Below are positions 43,247-52,148 of a stretch of 64,000 nt of DNA, piece by piece. A program made the translations under genes and the position numbers. Each line of letters begins with the position of its first letter. Positions within the stretch are counted from its first letter, which is position 1. Below the pieces are notes generated by a model, which had not been told where the DNA came from, made no database searches, and was given only the letters and a program-made list of their open reading frames with translations. This DNA is from G963701675 sp963701675 (GTDB lineage Bacteria; Planctomycetota; Planctomycetia; Gemmatales; Gemmataceae), in contig OY969623.1 of assembly GCA_963701675.1 (NCBI GenBank), forward strand, positions 6,758,001-6,822,000, written 5' to 3'.

Positions 43247-45205
43247 TCAGTCCAGTAGATACGCTTTGACAAATAGCACGGTGGCATGAAACTGATAATC
43301 GCCATTCGATTTCTTGAAGAACCCATGACCCTCGTCTTTCGCCATTAAATACCAGACCGGCACTCCGTTCTTTCTAACCGCACTGATCATCTGCTCCGAT
43401 TCGCTCGGCGGCACGATGGGATCGTTTTTGCCCTGGACGATGAACAGCGGCTTGGTGATCTTCGATGCATTGTTAAGAGGAGCAGTCCGCTCCAGGAATG
43501 ACCGCGTCTCGCCATCTCGCTCGTCCCCATACTCGACGCGTCGCAAGTCTCGCCTATAGGGGGCAGTGTTCTCCAGAAACGTTTTGAGATTGGAGGGACC
43601 GACAATGTCCACGGCACAACGAATGCGTTTCGGGTATCTAGTGGCGGTTGCCAGCGCCATGTGGCCACCATAACTGACGCCGGTTACCATCACGCGATCG
43701 GCATCGAGATCGGACTGCGTTTTTATCCAATCCAAGAGCGCCCCCATATCCTTGTAGGCGTTCTCTCGGAGCGCTCCGTTATCAAGCTTAAGAAAAGTTT
43801 TCCCGTACCCGGCGGAGCCTCGGATGTTCGGAAAAAGCAGAGCGATGCCCAGTTCGTTGAGATAATAGTTTTGGGGTCCCATGAAATACGGTTGGAACTG
43901 CTCTTCAGGACCGCCGTGGATATTGATGATGACGGGACGCTTACCAGTAAATCGCAAAGGCGGACGGTAGAGGAAGCCGGAAATCACACGGTCGTCAAAG
44001 CTCTTCCAGTGTACTAGCTCAGGGTCGACGAAGCCGGTGGTGTCCAACCCTCCGGTCTCGCTAAACGTCCAGCGTTCCAGTCGGCCTGTGGTCGTGTTCA
44101 GGGAATAAGCATCAGCCGGCGTCCTTGCCGAATCTCGACTGAAGCCCAGCTCCTTTCCGTCCTGATGCCAATGAATGCCGAAAATGCCATTGGGAAAGTG
44201 ATCCAATGTTTTCTCTTTCCCCGTGAGCGCGTCGAGCAAGTGCAGCACGGTCAATCCGTCTTCGTTCGTCACGAGCGCCAACATCTTGCCGTCGGGCGAT
44301 GGCTCAAACTCCTGGACATCCCAGTTGATATGCCCGCTCAGGGAGGTGTACCGGCCGCTAGCGAATTCGAGGAACGCCAGACGCCGAAACTCCGATTCGC
44401 GATCGGTCACGACGTAGACACCTTTACCGTCTTTGCGAAAACGCCCGTCGCCGTGGGCGATTTTCTCGGCACTACTCTTGGGGGTGATGAGCGTTCTTTC
44501 GCCACCTGCCACGTCGAATAGCCAGAGGTAGCTTTCGTTAACCGAAATTGTTTCTAGCACGAGGATCTTTCGATCGTCGGGCGACCAATCAAGAGCTTTC
44601 CAGCCGCCGCCTTCCAACGGCGCCAGCATGCGGTTGCTCTCGGGCTGAGACGGATCGACGACGTATAAGTCGGTGTCCTTACCGTTCCGCCGCGTGGAAC
44701 TGTAGACGATTTGATCGCCGGCGTTGGACCACACGCCGGGACTGTTCTTTGATTTTCCGTCGGTTAGGAGCGTGATTGCTGAAGTATCAAAATCATACCG
44801 GTAGATCTGATAATTCTGATCGCCCCCGGTGTCCTTGTTAAAGATGAAGAAGTTACCTTTAGTAGGCTGGTAGGAAACCCCCATCGTCGGACGATCGTCG
44901 AAAAAGGTCAGTTGCGTGCGCGCCGCCCCTGGGAACTTCACTTGATGAACCTGAGCTGTGTTGCCGAAGAAGGTGGCGATCAGAATCTCCCGTTTGGTCG
45001 GGTGCCAACTCAGGAGCTCGGCAGCGCGCCCTTTCGTGTAGCGACCGACCTCGCTGGCCAGGGAGGCGGGTATTTTCGGGATCCCTTCGGTGACTAAGTT
45101 ATCGCCCGGCGCGATTCCGTTGTTTTGACCGAAGGCCGATGTCGCCAGCAGCAAGTGACACGTCACGCTGTGTATCATGCGAGCTTTCAAGAATCTTAAG
45201 TTCAT
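43247..45205 (-). CDS. S9 family prolyl oligopeptidase-type serine peptidase, exported
   Basis: 652 residues. Signal peptide at the start (SVTCHLLLATSAFGQN). Residues about 40-390 form a beta-propeller of WD/TolB-like blades (DQIVYSSTRRNGKDTDLYVVD, LDWSPDDRKILVLE). The C-terminal alpha/beta hydrolase domain has the nucleophile motif GVSYGGHMAL (Ser), NDPIVPPSESE (Asp region) and DEGHGF (His), and an oxyanion-side HGGPEEQF. It would cut peptides or esters in the periplasm or outside. No frame damage. It is followed on the same strand by an esterase gene further right, upstream in transcription. Confidence 0.88.
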   Translation of the reverse strand: MNLRFLKARMIHSVTCHLLLATSAFGQNNGIAPGDNLVTEGIPKIPASLASEVGRYTKGRAAELLSWHPTKREILIATFFGNTAQVHQVKFPGAARTQLTFFDDRPTMGVSYQPTKGNFFIFNKDTGGDQNYQIYRYDFDTSAITLLTDGKSKNSPGVWSNAGDQIVYSSTRRNGKDTDLYVVDPSQPESNRMLAPLEGGGWKALDWSPDDRKILVLETISVNESYLWLFDVAGGERTLITPKSSAEKIAHGDGRFRKDGKGVYVVTDRESEFRRLAFLEFASGRYTSLSGHINWDVQEFEPSPDGKMLALVTNEDGLTVLHLLDALTGKEKTLDHFPNGIFGIHWHQDGKELGFSRDSARTPADAYSLNTTTGRLERWTFSETGGLDTTGFVDPELVHWKSFDDRVISGFLYRPPLRFTGKRPVIINIHGGPEEQFQPYFMGPQNYYLNELGIALLFPNIRGSAGYGKTFLKLDNGALRENAYKDMGALLDWIKTQSDLDADRVMVTGVSYGGHMALATATRYPKRIRCAVDIVGPSNLKTFLENTAPYRRDLRRVEYGDERDGETRSFLERTAPLNNASKITKPLFIVQGKNDPIVPPSESEQMISAVRKNGVPVWYLMAKDEGHGFFKKSNGDYQFHATVLFVKAYLLD

Positions 45206-45311
45206 GACGGCCTCTAGCTCACCACGGTTCTACATATTCTACTTACCAAACTGGCATCGCACTCTGATCGCTCCGAAATGGAACCACAGCGACCGCCACA
45301 AGACCTGACCA

Positions 45312-46820
45312 TCATTCTCCCGTCGCGCGCTTCGCCATCAAGTCAAGTATTTGCTTATTGCTCCAGCCTACGGTGTGCTTGCGGCGTGGAGCGATGATGA
45401 TCTCGCCATCGAACTTGGGATTGTCCGCGCGGTCCATCGCTTGCTTCAGGCGGTGCACGGCGTTGTTGAGGTAGTAGTCATCGGCATCGCCCACCCACAC
45501 GTGAATCTTTTCCGCTAACTTGGGACCAAGCGTCGACCAGTTGCGTTCCAGCACGAGTCTGAGGTCGTACTGCCTCCAATGCTCGGTCACGGATCGATCA
45601 ATTTCGCCCGTCTTCGGATGCCACAAGGGCTTGGGCAACCCGTCGTCGCCGCGTGGGCCATAGGCCGCGTTCCAGGCACACCAGTCCTTGCCTCCTACCG
45701 CCCAGTTGCCGCCGCGACCCAGGACGTTCTCCATCTGGCACTCGTGGCGGACTGTGTAGACTGTGTCGCCATCCAGCGTTCGCATCGCGGGCCGCTCGAA
45801 CCCGAAGCGATTGACGTACGCATTCTTGTCCTCATAGATGTCGATCAGCTCGTACGCGCGAAAGTCCACCGAATCCGGACAGCTCGACCAGCATCCGTTG
45901 AAGTAGTCCGGATAGAGGATCTGCAAGGCCAACGACACCCAACCGCCTGTCGAAGCGCCCGTAGTGAAGCGGCGCTTGGCGCCGCCGCAGCGATAAGTCT
46001 TCTCGATGTGTGGAATAACCTCCACTGTCAGAGCGTCGCCGAAGGGACCATTGTTGGCGGAGTTAACTTGATAAGGATCGCCATACGGTCCAGCCCCGTC
46101 GAGCAGAATTTGGACGAAACGCGGATCGGGCTTCATGAAGCCGCCCGAGGTGTACCGCGTTCCGTATCCGCCGATGTGGACGCAAAGCAGGTACTGCTGG
46201 TCCGCCTGCCGCTCGAACTCACTTGGCAGGATCACTGTCAGACGGTAGAACATCGGCCGCTTGTGAAAGTCAGACAGCAGCTTCGAAGGAAACTTCAAAT
46301 ACTTGACTGTGGTGGTGTCTTTTGGAGGCAGTTCGTCGGGAAGCCGCTCGGTTAGGGTAAGCTGATGGTTGTCCTTTCCGGCAGGGTTCCACGAGACGTG
46401 CGCCGGCTTGCTGTACAGGTTGCCTGGAGCGTTCGGCAAGTTAATGTCGCGGTTGGTGTGAAAGACTGCCTGGGCGAGGTACTCGCCCGCGGGGACATCG
46501 CTCAACTTCGCCACCGGGAATGGCGTCGCTGTGTCATCGATCACGGCGTGCTTCATGGCCGTGAACTCGTCCATATCGACGCCGAAATAAGGCGCTGTTC
46601 ACAGGCCGGTGGAACCAAGTTGAAACCGCGGCTCGTTCCCCCGTGGCCTCCGCCCCGGGAAATCCGTCGTTGGGTAGAGGATGAGAAGCACCCGCCCCGT
46701 CTCGGCAGGCGACTTGACTTGGCGCGGATCGATACCGATCTGAAACGGCGACTGGGCACTCGCGTCCGCACTGAGGCCTAACCACCAAGCAGCGGGCAGA
46801 AGCAATCCCAAGCGACGCAT
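45312..46820 (-). pseudogene. Exported alpha/beta-hydrolase (putative esterase), interrupted by an in-frame TGA
   Basis: ATG 46820 begins a signal peptide (RRLGLLLPAAWWLGLSADASAQS). The same frame continues to 46602, meets TGA at 46599-46601, and then resumes as TAPYFGVDMDEFTAM down to 45312. The hydrolase motif is FTTGASTGGWVSL (GxSxGG), with KHTVGW as the likely His segment. Other landmarks are LTVILPSEFERQ and GAKRRFTTG. One base change accounts for the break. The part after the stop has a possible restart ATG at 46574 but no signal peptide, so it would not be exported. Confidence 0.75.
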
Positions 46821-47430
46821 CGTCACACCTCGGCGAGTTATTCGGATGTGGAAGAACAGCTTATTCGGTGGGGCCCGCAATACCACGTTGCTCGCTTGAG
46901 TGGGCGCGCGACTCTAAGGCCTTTTACACCACGGAGCCTTTGTGTGTGGGACCGTTCACGATTTCGTTCGATTTGCGGGCGGATATCCGGCGGGAGGCGC
47001 TCGGAAATGCCGTTCCCCATTGCCGCTCAGGGACAGGGCGTGCGGCGTTAGGGAATAGCGACGCTCCCCGAAAATCCGCACCGAAGGGGCCAAGACATTA
47101 GTAACTGCTAGATCGAAGAATCCATCATTATTCATGTCTCCGGCCGCGATATCCACCGGCGAGGAGCCACCGACATACCCCCAAGGGGCGCATGTCAAAA
47201 GGGCGTTGAACTTGTTCGGCATCATTTCCAAAATTGCCACCACCTTCGTCGTTTCGTGCGTGCCTGATTGTCGTCCCTTGTTCCCGCATCCCCACGGCGA
47301 GTTTTCGGGGATCGGTGCCACAGGAACCACCAGCCCAACGCACTTCTTGAAAGCGGTCAATATCCCAGAATCGGATCGGGCGCACTACGGGGTTCGGGCC
47401 AATGGCGGCGTCGTGCCGAGCAGGTATTTA
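46821..47430. other. Non-coding DNA with an FG-GAP/VCBS-like gene scrap
   Basis: The minus strand between about 47250 and 47080 encodes VDIAAGDMNNDGFFDLAVTN, a typical FG-GAP/VCBS repeat unit, preceded by fragments like MPNKFNALLTC. There is no start, no signal and no continuation, so this is a scrap of a secreted beta-propeller gene. Its right edge is the IS insertion at 47431. Confidence 0.55.
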
Positions 47431-48325
47431 GAGCGCCTAACAAAATGACCTAGGTCGAAACAGTTACGGTTGTTAATGTCATGGGCGTACAAGGAGGTAC
47501 GATCATGGCCAAGGTACTGCTGGACGATTCGTTATGGGCGGAACTCGAACCCCATCTTCCGAAGGCCAAGCCCCGACGACGACGATTTCCAGGTCGCAAG
47601 CCCATCGGCAATCGACAGGCTCTGACGGGCATTCTCTTCGTGCTCCAAACGGGCATTCCCTGGGAGTATCTGCCGCAGGAACTTGGTTGCGGCAGTGGGA
47701 TGACTTGCTGGCGACGCCTGCGCGATTGGGGACGGCTCGGCGTCTGGGACAAACTCCACCGGGTTATGTTGGCCAAGTTGCGCGAGGCCGACAAGATCGA
47801 TTGGTCTCGCGCGGTTGCGGATTCCGCGTCCGTGCGCGCCGTTTTTGGGGGGCGGACACCGGCCCCAACCCCACCGATCGCCGCAAAAAAGGCTCGAAAC
47901 ACCATGTGGTCACGGACGCCAACGGCATTCCGTTGGCAGCCCAGGTCAGTGCCGCGAATCGTCACGACGTGACCCAACTGCTGACGTTGGTCGATGCGAT
48001 CCCGTCGATCGGCGGGAAGCCCGGCCGACCTCGTCATCGGCCGCAACGGGTTCAGGGTGATCGGGCTTACCATTCGGAACCGCATCGCAAGGAACTGCGT
48101 AGACGCGGTATCACGCCGGTGCTGGCCAAGTGCGGTGCCGAACACGGCAGCGGACTGGGGGTATTCCGGTGGGTCGTCGAACGGACGCTGAGTTGGCTGC
48201 ATCAATATCGTCGCTTGCGTGTCCGCTACGAACGTCGCGCCGACATTCATCGAGCATTCCTTACGTTGGGATGTAGCTTGATCTGCTACAAGTGCTTGGT
48301 TGGGTCATTTTGTTAGAGGCTCTTA
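47428..48325 (+). mobile_element. IS5-family (IS427-like) insertion sequence, 892 bp, with TTA target duplication
   Basis: Ends at 47431 and 48322. Left end GAGCGCCTAACAAAATGACC pairs with the right end, whose inverse is GAGCCTCTAACAAAATGACC, at 18 of 20 positions. TTA occurs directly outside both ends (47428-47430 and 48323-48325), so the insertion is recent enough to keep the duplication. Inside is one transposase in two frames. It is inserted beside an FG-GAP scrap and just past the end of the oxalate-decarboxylase remnant. Confidence 0.88.
47505..48316 (+). CDS. IS5-family transposase, made by -1 frameshift
   Basis: ATG 47505 with AAGGAGGTA ahead. Frame 1 gives LLDDSLWAELEPHLPKAK, RQALTGILFVLQTGIPWEYL and the first catalytic Asp in DSASVRAVF. 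At 47841-47853 the run GTTTTTGGGGGG lets the ribosome slip by one, continuing GADTGPNPTDRRKKGSKHH, DANGIPLAAQVSAANRHD (second Asp) and RTLSWLHQYRRLRVRYER (the C-terminal Glu region in WVVERTL). The fused protein is 270 residues. Such slippery control is normal for IS5/IS427 elements, so it should not be counted as damage. Confidence 0.88.
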
Positions 48326-48334
48326 GATGATTTG

Positions 48335-49177
48335 TCAACTTCTTGGCTTCCCGCCCGCGATGAACACTTTTTGTATTGGAAACCGCTTCACCAACTCCAG
48401 CGGCTGGCCGAAGTTCGTGGCGAGGACATCAGCGGGGTTGCCCGCGATCCATCGCGACAAGTCGATCGCGGCGTAGATGCCTGTGTTGAAGCCGATCAAA
48501 ATGTGGGCGGGGTGATTCCCCACGTTCTCGATTGAGTGACCGTAACCCTGTGGAATGTAGCCAACGTCGCCTTTTTCCAGTCGTTCGGCGCGGTAGCGGC
48601 CGTGGGAGTCGAACAGCGTCACGCTAACTTCGCCGGTGATGATGTAGTGCCATTCGTCAGCAGTTGGGTGCCAATGCAGTTCGCGGAGGGCGCCCGGTTC
48701 CAGATCGAGCACCACACCCGTGAACGTGCGCGAGATCGTGAACTGGGTGGCATCGATCCGCCATTCCCGACCGCCGTCGAAAGCGCGGTGCGGTGGCTGC
48801 GCGAGCATCCGGTATTTGTGGGTGTGCGGCGGCGGCTTCGAACCTTGCAGCGCCGGCGCGGGCTGCTCCGGCGGGATCGGCCCGCGCGCGAAATACACTT
48901 CATCCCTTAGAAAGCTGGCGAATGCCGATTCCGGCAGGCCGAAGTTCTTGGCGAGCAATGCGGCCGAGGCGTGGCCCATCCAATCGGTGATACTGAAGGT
49001 GCCGAATTCGGAAAAATATCCGTTATCGAAGATCAAAATGAAATGGCACGGCAGATTGCCCAAGCACTGCAACATGTGGCCATGCCCGCGCGGGAAGTGC
49101 CAAACATCGCCGGGCTCGAAGTCGTTCGTTTCCGCGCAGCCCTGCGGACCGATCACGGTGCGGCTCAATATCAACAT
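48335..49177 (-). pseudogene. Bicupin oxalate decarboxylase, 5'-truncated
   Basis: 280 codons. It starts inside cupin domain 1 (TVIGPQGCAETNDFEPGDVWHFPRGHGHM), so about 100 residues with the HxHx4E metal motif of that domain are gone. Cupin 2 is whole: ELHWHPTADEWHYII (three metal ligands) and the fourth in PQGYGHSIENVG. In the family, the first domain carries the decarboxylation site, so activity is doubtful. The upstream DNA is a broken ankyrin gene (GLHWAAYGG), and the joint lies near 49165-49200. Ends 13 bases from the IS element. Confidence 0.82.
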
Positions 49178-49256
49178 TGCTCAAAAGGACAGGACTCGCC
49201 ACGAAGCGCTGCCAGCGCGTGGCCCCTCCGTAGGCGGCCCAATGCAGGCCGGTTTG

Positions 49257-50263
49257 TCAATCGTGCCTGAGCATCGCGTCTAACTCCATTCCCTTTTGCA
49301 ACAGGAAATCGACGACATTGGTTCGGCCGAATTCGCAGGCCCAGGCGAATCCAGCCTGCATTTGTTGCTGCGTCGCGGGCGGCTTTAGGCTGCCGTCATC
49401 CCTGAAGAAGCTTCTCGCAACATCGAGACGTCCGACTCCGGCCGCCCCTTCCAAATCCAACCGCGCGCCGTGACTTGCCAAGAACTCGGCTGCCTCTCCG
49501 CGCCCGTTATGCAGGCAACCATTGACAGCGCTGCCGCCATCGGGACCGTCGATGATAGCGCTATGGTCGATCAGCAGTTCCATCAGCGGGAGCTGCACGC
49601 CGGCGTCTTCTGTGGGACAACTCGTCGCTGCCAATCCCAGCGTCGTCGACCGCCATATGCGTCGGACTCCGCGTTGACGTCGGCGCCGGTCTGCACCAGC
49701 AGCCTCGTGATCGCGACAATGTTCTTCCGGGTTTTCTCGCGGAAGTCTTCGACGCCGTTTGCGGAGACGTAATGAAGCAGGGTAGACCGGTGTTCGCGTG
49801 TCGAACGCGCCCGCACGAGTTCGGAATTCTCGTTCAACAGCTTTTTGAGCGTTGCCAAGTCGCCGCTGACGATTGCGTCTACCGCCGCTTCACATTTGGA
49901 GACCGGTGATTTAGCGAGTACCAGTTCTTCAATGTGCTTGACAAACTTCGGCCAGCTTGCGAAGCCGTGGCCTCGCGCGACGAAGAGTTGCGCATCAGCC
50001 AACGCGCATCGCCTAGCCCGTTCATTCGTTTTGATGAGTTTGTGCCACCGTTGCTCCATGCGCTGCGATTCGAAGTCGATTTGTCGTCGGAATTCGGACG
50101 TAATCGTCAGTCCTTGCAGCCGCGCAAGCGATTCCACCCAGCGCGCTGGCCAGTCGCGTATTGCACCTGGGTTGCCCGACTTGCAGGCGCGTTGGAAGTC
50201 TTTTGCGAGCTTCTTGTACTGCTCAAGGTTGGGACGAGGTGGAAGAGGAAGCGCGTCAGACAC
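49257..50263 (-). pseudogene. Ankyrin-repeat protein, frame break and premature TGA
   Basis: GTG 50263 starts SDALPLPPRPNLEQYKKLAKD, a characteristic N-terminus of planctomycete ankyrin proteins. Then come LFVARGHGFASWPKFVKHI and ankyrin units (AAVDAIVSGDLATLKKLL, RSTLLHYVSANGVEDF, ITRLLVQTGADVNAE). Near 49641-49650 one base must be restored to join LGLAATSCPTEDAGVQ to the next units. The frame ends at TGA 49257 inside what should be 'MLRHDGQTGLHWAAYGG'. The C-terminal repeats are lost at the fusion with the oxalate-decarboxylase remnant. Confidence 0.75.
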
Positions 50264-50284
50264 ACGAATCTCACGTCTCGGCAA

Positions 50285-50720
50285 ACGGCGTCGACCAACG
50301 TCCGGATCATTCAGTGCGTGTCGTCTTGGTGCAAACGACACCGCACAAGAAGACCGGCGGCCGCAAGGGCGGCACCGCCGGGCCACCGTCCGATGGCATC
50401 ATCCGCATCGCGACCAACTTGCTGGGATGTCCCGGCCGAAGTGATCGCCGACATTTATCAACACCGCAGGGCGATACGAACTGTTCTTCCGTTTTTTCAA
50501 ACACGTCCTGGGCTGCCGGCACTTGCTCAGCCAAGATCCGGTGGGGATTCAGATTCAGGCCTACTGTGGCCATCATCGCTTGTTTGCTCATCCATCTGTG
50601 GACCGGCGGTCGGCCCACGTTGCGAACCTATGAGATGTTCTGCTTTTATTTGTCCGGTTGGGCGGATTTGGATTAACTGACCGCTCACGTGCGGAAACTG
50701 CTTCAAAAACCGAGCTAATT
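50285..50720 (+). pseudogene. IS4-type transposase C-terminal remnant
   Basis: Readable in shifting frames: VRVVLVQTTPHKKTGGRKGG, then IATNLLDVPAEVIADIYQHR (two frames), FFRFFKHVLGCRHLLSQDP, then IIACLLIHLWTGGRPTLRTY and FCFYLSGWADLD. At least two frame changes and the missing N-terminal half show it is decayed. Family: IS4-like transposases of about 450-500 residues. The truncated N-terminal half of a similar transposase is at 63137-63736. Confidence 0.65.
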
Positions 50721-50917
50721 CATTCCGGCGGCGAAACACGTTCGACCGGACGGGTGGCTTTATGCTGCGCCTACACGCGCTTTCCACACCGCACGGCCAC
50801 CGCTCCACCGGCCCTTTCTCCACGTGCCATAGCGTGGCAACATTTCTATGCGGAGAGTTATATTCCGCGTATCGGATGTTTCAGTTCAAGTTTAGCTCAG
50901 GATAATTGGTAACGAAA

Positions 50918-52111
50918 TCAAGTTTTGACAGGAGTTAGCTCCACTTGCCAGGTATCCGCGTCGGCACTCGAGGTCGGTGGCGCCGCAGGGTGTCCGTATA
51001 AATATCCTTGCCCATAAGTACAGTCCAGTTCCCGGCACACTTTCGCCTCGTCCACACATTCGACGCCTTCGGCGATGACGTCTACTCCCAGCTGTCGCGC
51101 GAGCCGATTGATCGAGCCGAGAAGGTGTTGCCGTTGTGGAGACCGATGGATGTCGCGGATGAGCTTCGTGTCGAGCTTGATGTAGTCCGGAGACGCATCT
51201 GCGAACTCCATGAGTCGGGCCTGCCCCGCCCCGAAGTCGTCGAAGGCCAAGCGCACGCCTAGTTCTCGTAGTTCCTCGCGGAGTCGACCGAGCGTTGACA
51301 GATCCGCCACCGTGTCCTCATGGATTTCCAAGACCAGTGGGCGATCGGCCGACAAGCACTCGCGCACTTTGCATAGTGAATCCCAGAAGAGTTCGTCTTC
51401 CAGCTCCGCCGGGTGTACGTTGCAGAAGAGCGCGGCGCCCTCGGGTAGATGGACCGCTTCCTTGAGAGCGGCGCTGCGGAAGAGCCTGCTCAGCTCGCTC
51501 GCCATTCCGCACCGATCTGCGAGGCGGAAAAGGTCAAGCGGCTGCGCGCTCAGCGTTCCGTGTGTGCCCCGGCCGAGAGCCTCATAGCCAATCGTCTCCT
51601 CGGTGACCATGTTCAATATGGGTTGGAACAGAACCCGGACTAGCCGCCGTTGCATCAACTCCTGCAAATGAGGCCGCCCGTACCGAACGCTCAGCGGCAA
51701 GCCGCCCTGCAAGAAGACGGTACTCGGATTTTCGTTAGGCGGGCCGACGGCATGCTGCGAGAGGAAGCGGAACTCTCTGTGTGCTAAATGCACGATGTCG
51801 CCGTTCGCTAGTGCAGCGTCCTGGATGCGGCGGCCGTTGAGGAATGTGCCGTTGGTGCTCTGCAGGTCGCGCAAATGGAAACCGTTCCCCTTCTTGTAAA
51901 TCTCGGCGTGCTCGCGCGAGATTTCGGTACACGGTATATTAAAATCAGCGTCGTTCCGCCCGAGACGGAATGGTAAGGCGTCAAGCGAGATGTATTGTGT
52001 GGCGCCGCCCGAATGCGATACGTACTCTAAACTCGGAGCTGCCTTGTCTGTGAGCTCTTCCCATGGGATGGTGTGGGTTTTCGCACGGCTCTGAGCGGCA
52101 AGCGCTGACAT
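50918..52111 (-). CDS. FHA-EAL protein, cyclic-di-GMP phosphodiesterase
   Basis: 397 residues from ATG 52111, chosen for its GGAAGAAAC site; longer frames exist to 52213. FHA domain at about 30-115: FRLGRNDADFNIPCTEISREHAEI (shown in part), LQSTNGTFLNGRRI. EAL domain from about 140: GYEALGRG (EAL metal Glu), FCNVHP (Asn), FDDFGAGQA, DYIKLDTK and VIAEGVE. All main catalytic residues are present, so the enzyme should cut c-di-GMP. The FHA would bind a phosphothreonine partner and place or switch the enzyme. Divergent from no gene; convergent-free end at 50918. Confidence 0.88.
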   Translation of the reverse strand: MSALAAQSRAKTHTIPWEELTDKAAPSLEYVSHSGGATQYISLDALPFRLGRNDADFNIPCTEISREHAEIYKKGNGFHLRDLQSTNGTFLNGRRIQDAALANGDIVHLAHREFRFLSQHAVGPPNENPSTVFLQGGLPLSVRYGRPHLQELMQRRLVRVLFQPILNMVTEETIGYEALGRGTHGTLSAQPLDLFRLADRCGMASELSRLFRSAALKEAVHLPEGAALFCNVHPAELEDELFWDSLCKVRECLSADRPLVLEIHEDTVADLSTLGRLREELRELGVRLAFDDFGAGQARLMEFADASPDYIKLDTKLIRDIHRSPQRQHLLGSINRLARQLGVDVIAEGVECVDEAKVCRELDCTYGQGYLYGHPAAPPTSSADADTWQVELTPVKT

Positions 52112-52148
52112 TGTTTCTTCCTGTTTCCGGTTGGAATGTCTTGGTGGA

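Noticed and set aside
32061..46601. Selenocysteine decoding of the in-frame TGA codons in the RHS and esterase genes
   Set aside because: Neither site aligns with a catalytic Cys and no selenocysteine insertion hairpin was recognised after the TGA.
47450..48250. Minus-strand frame of 266 codons opposite the IS5 transposase
   Set aside because: Antisense to a well-supported transposase.
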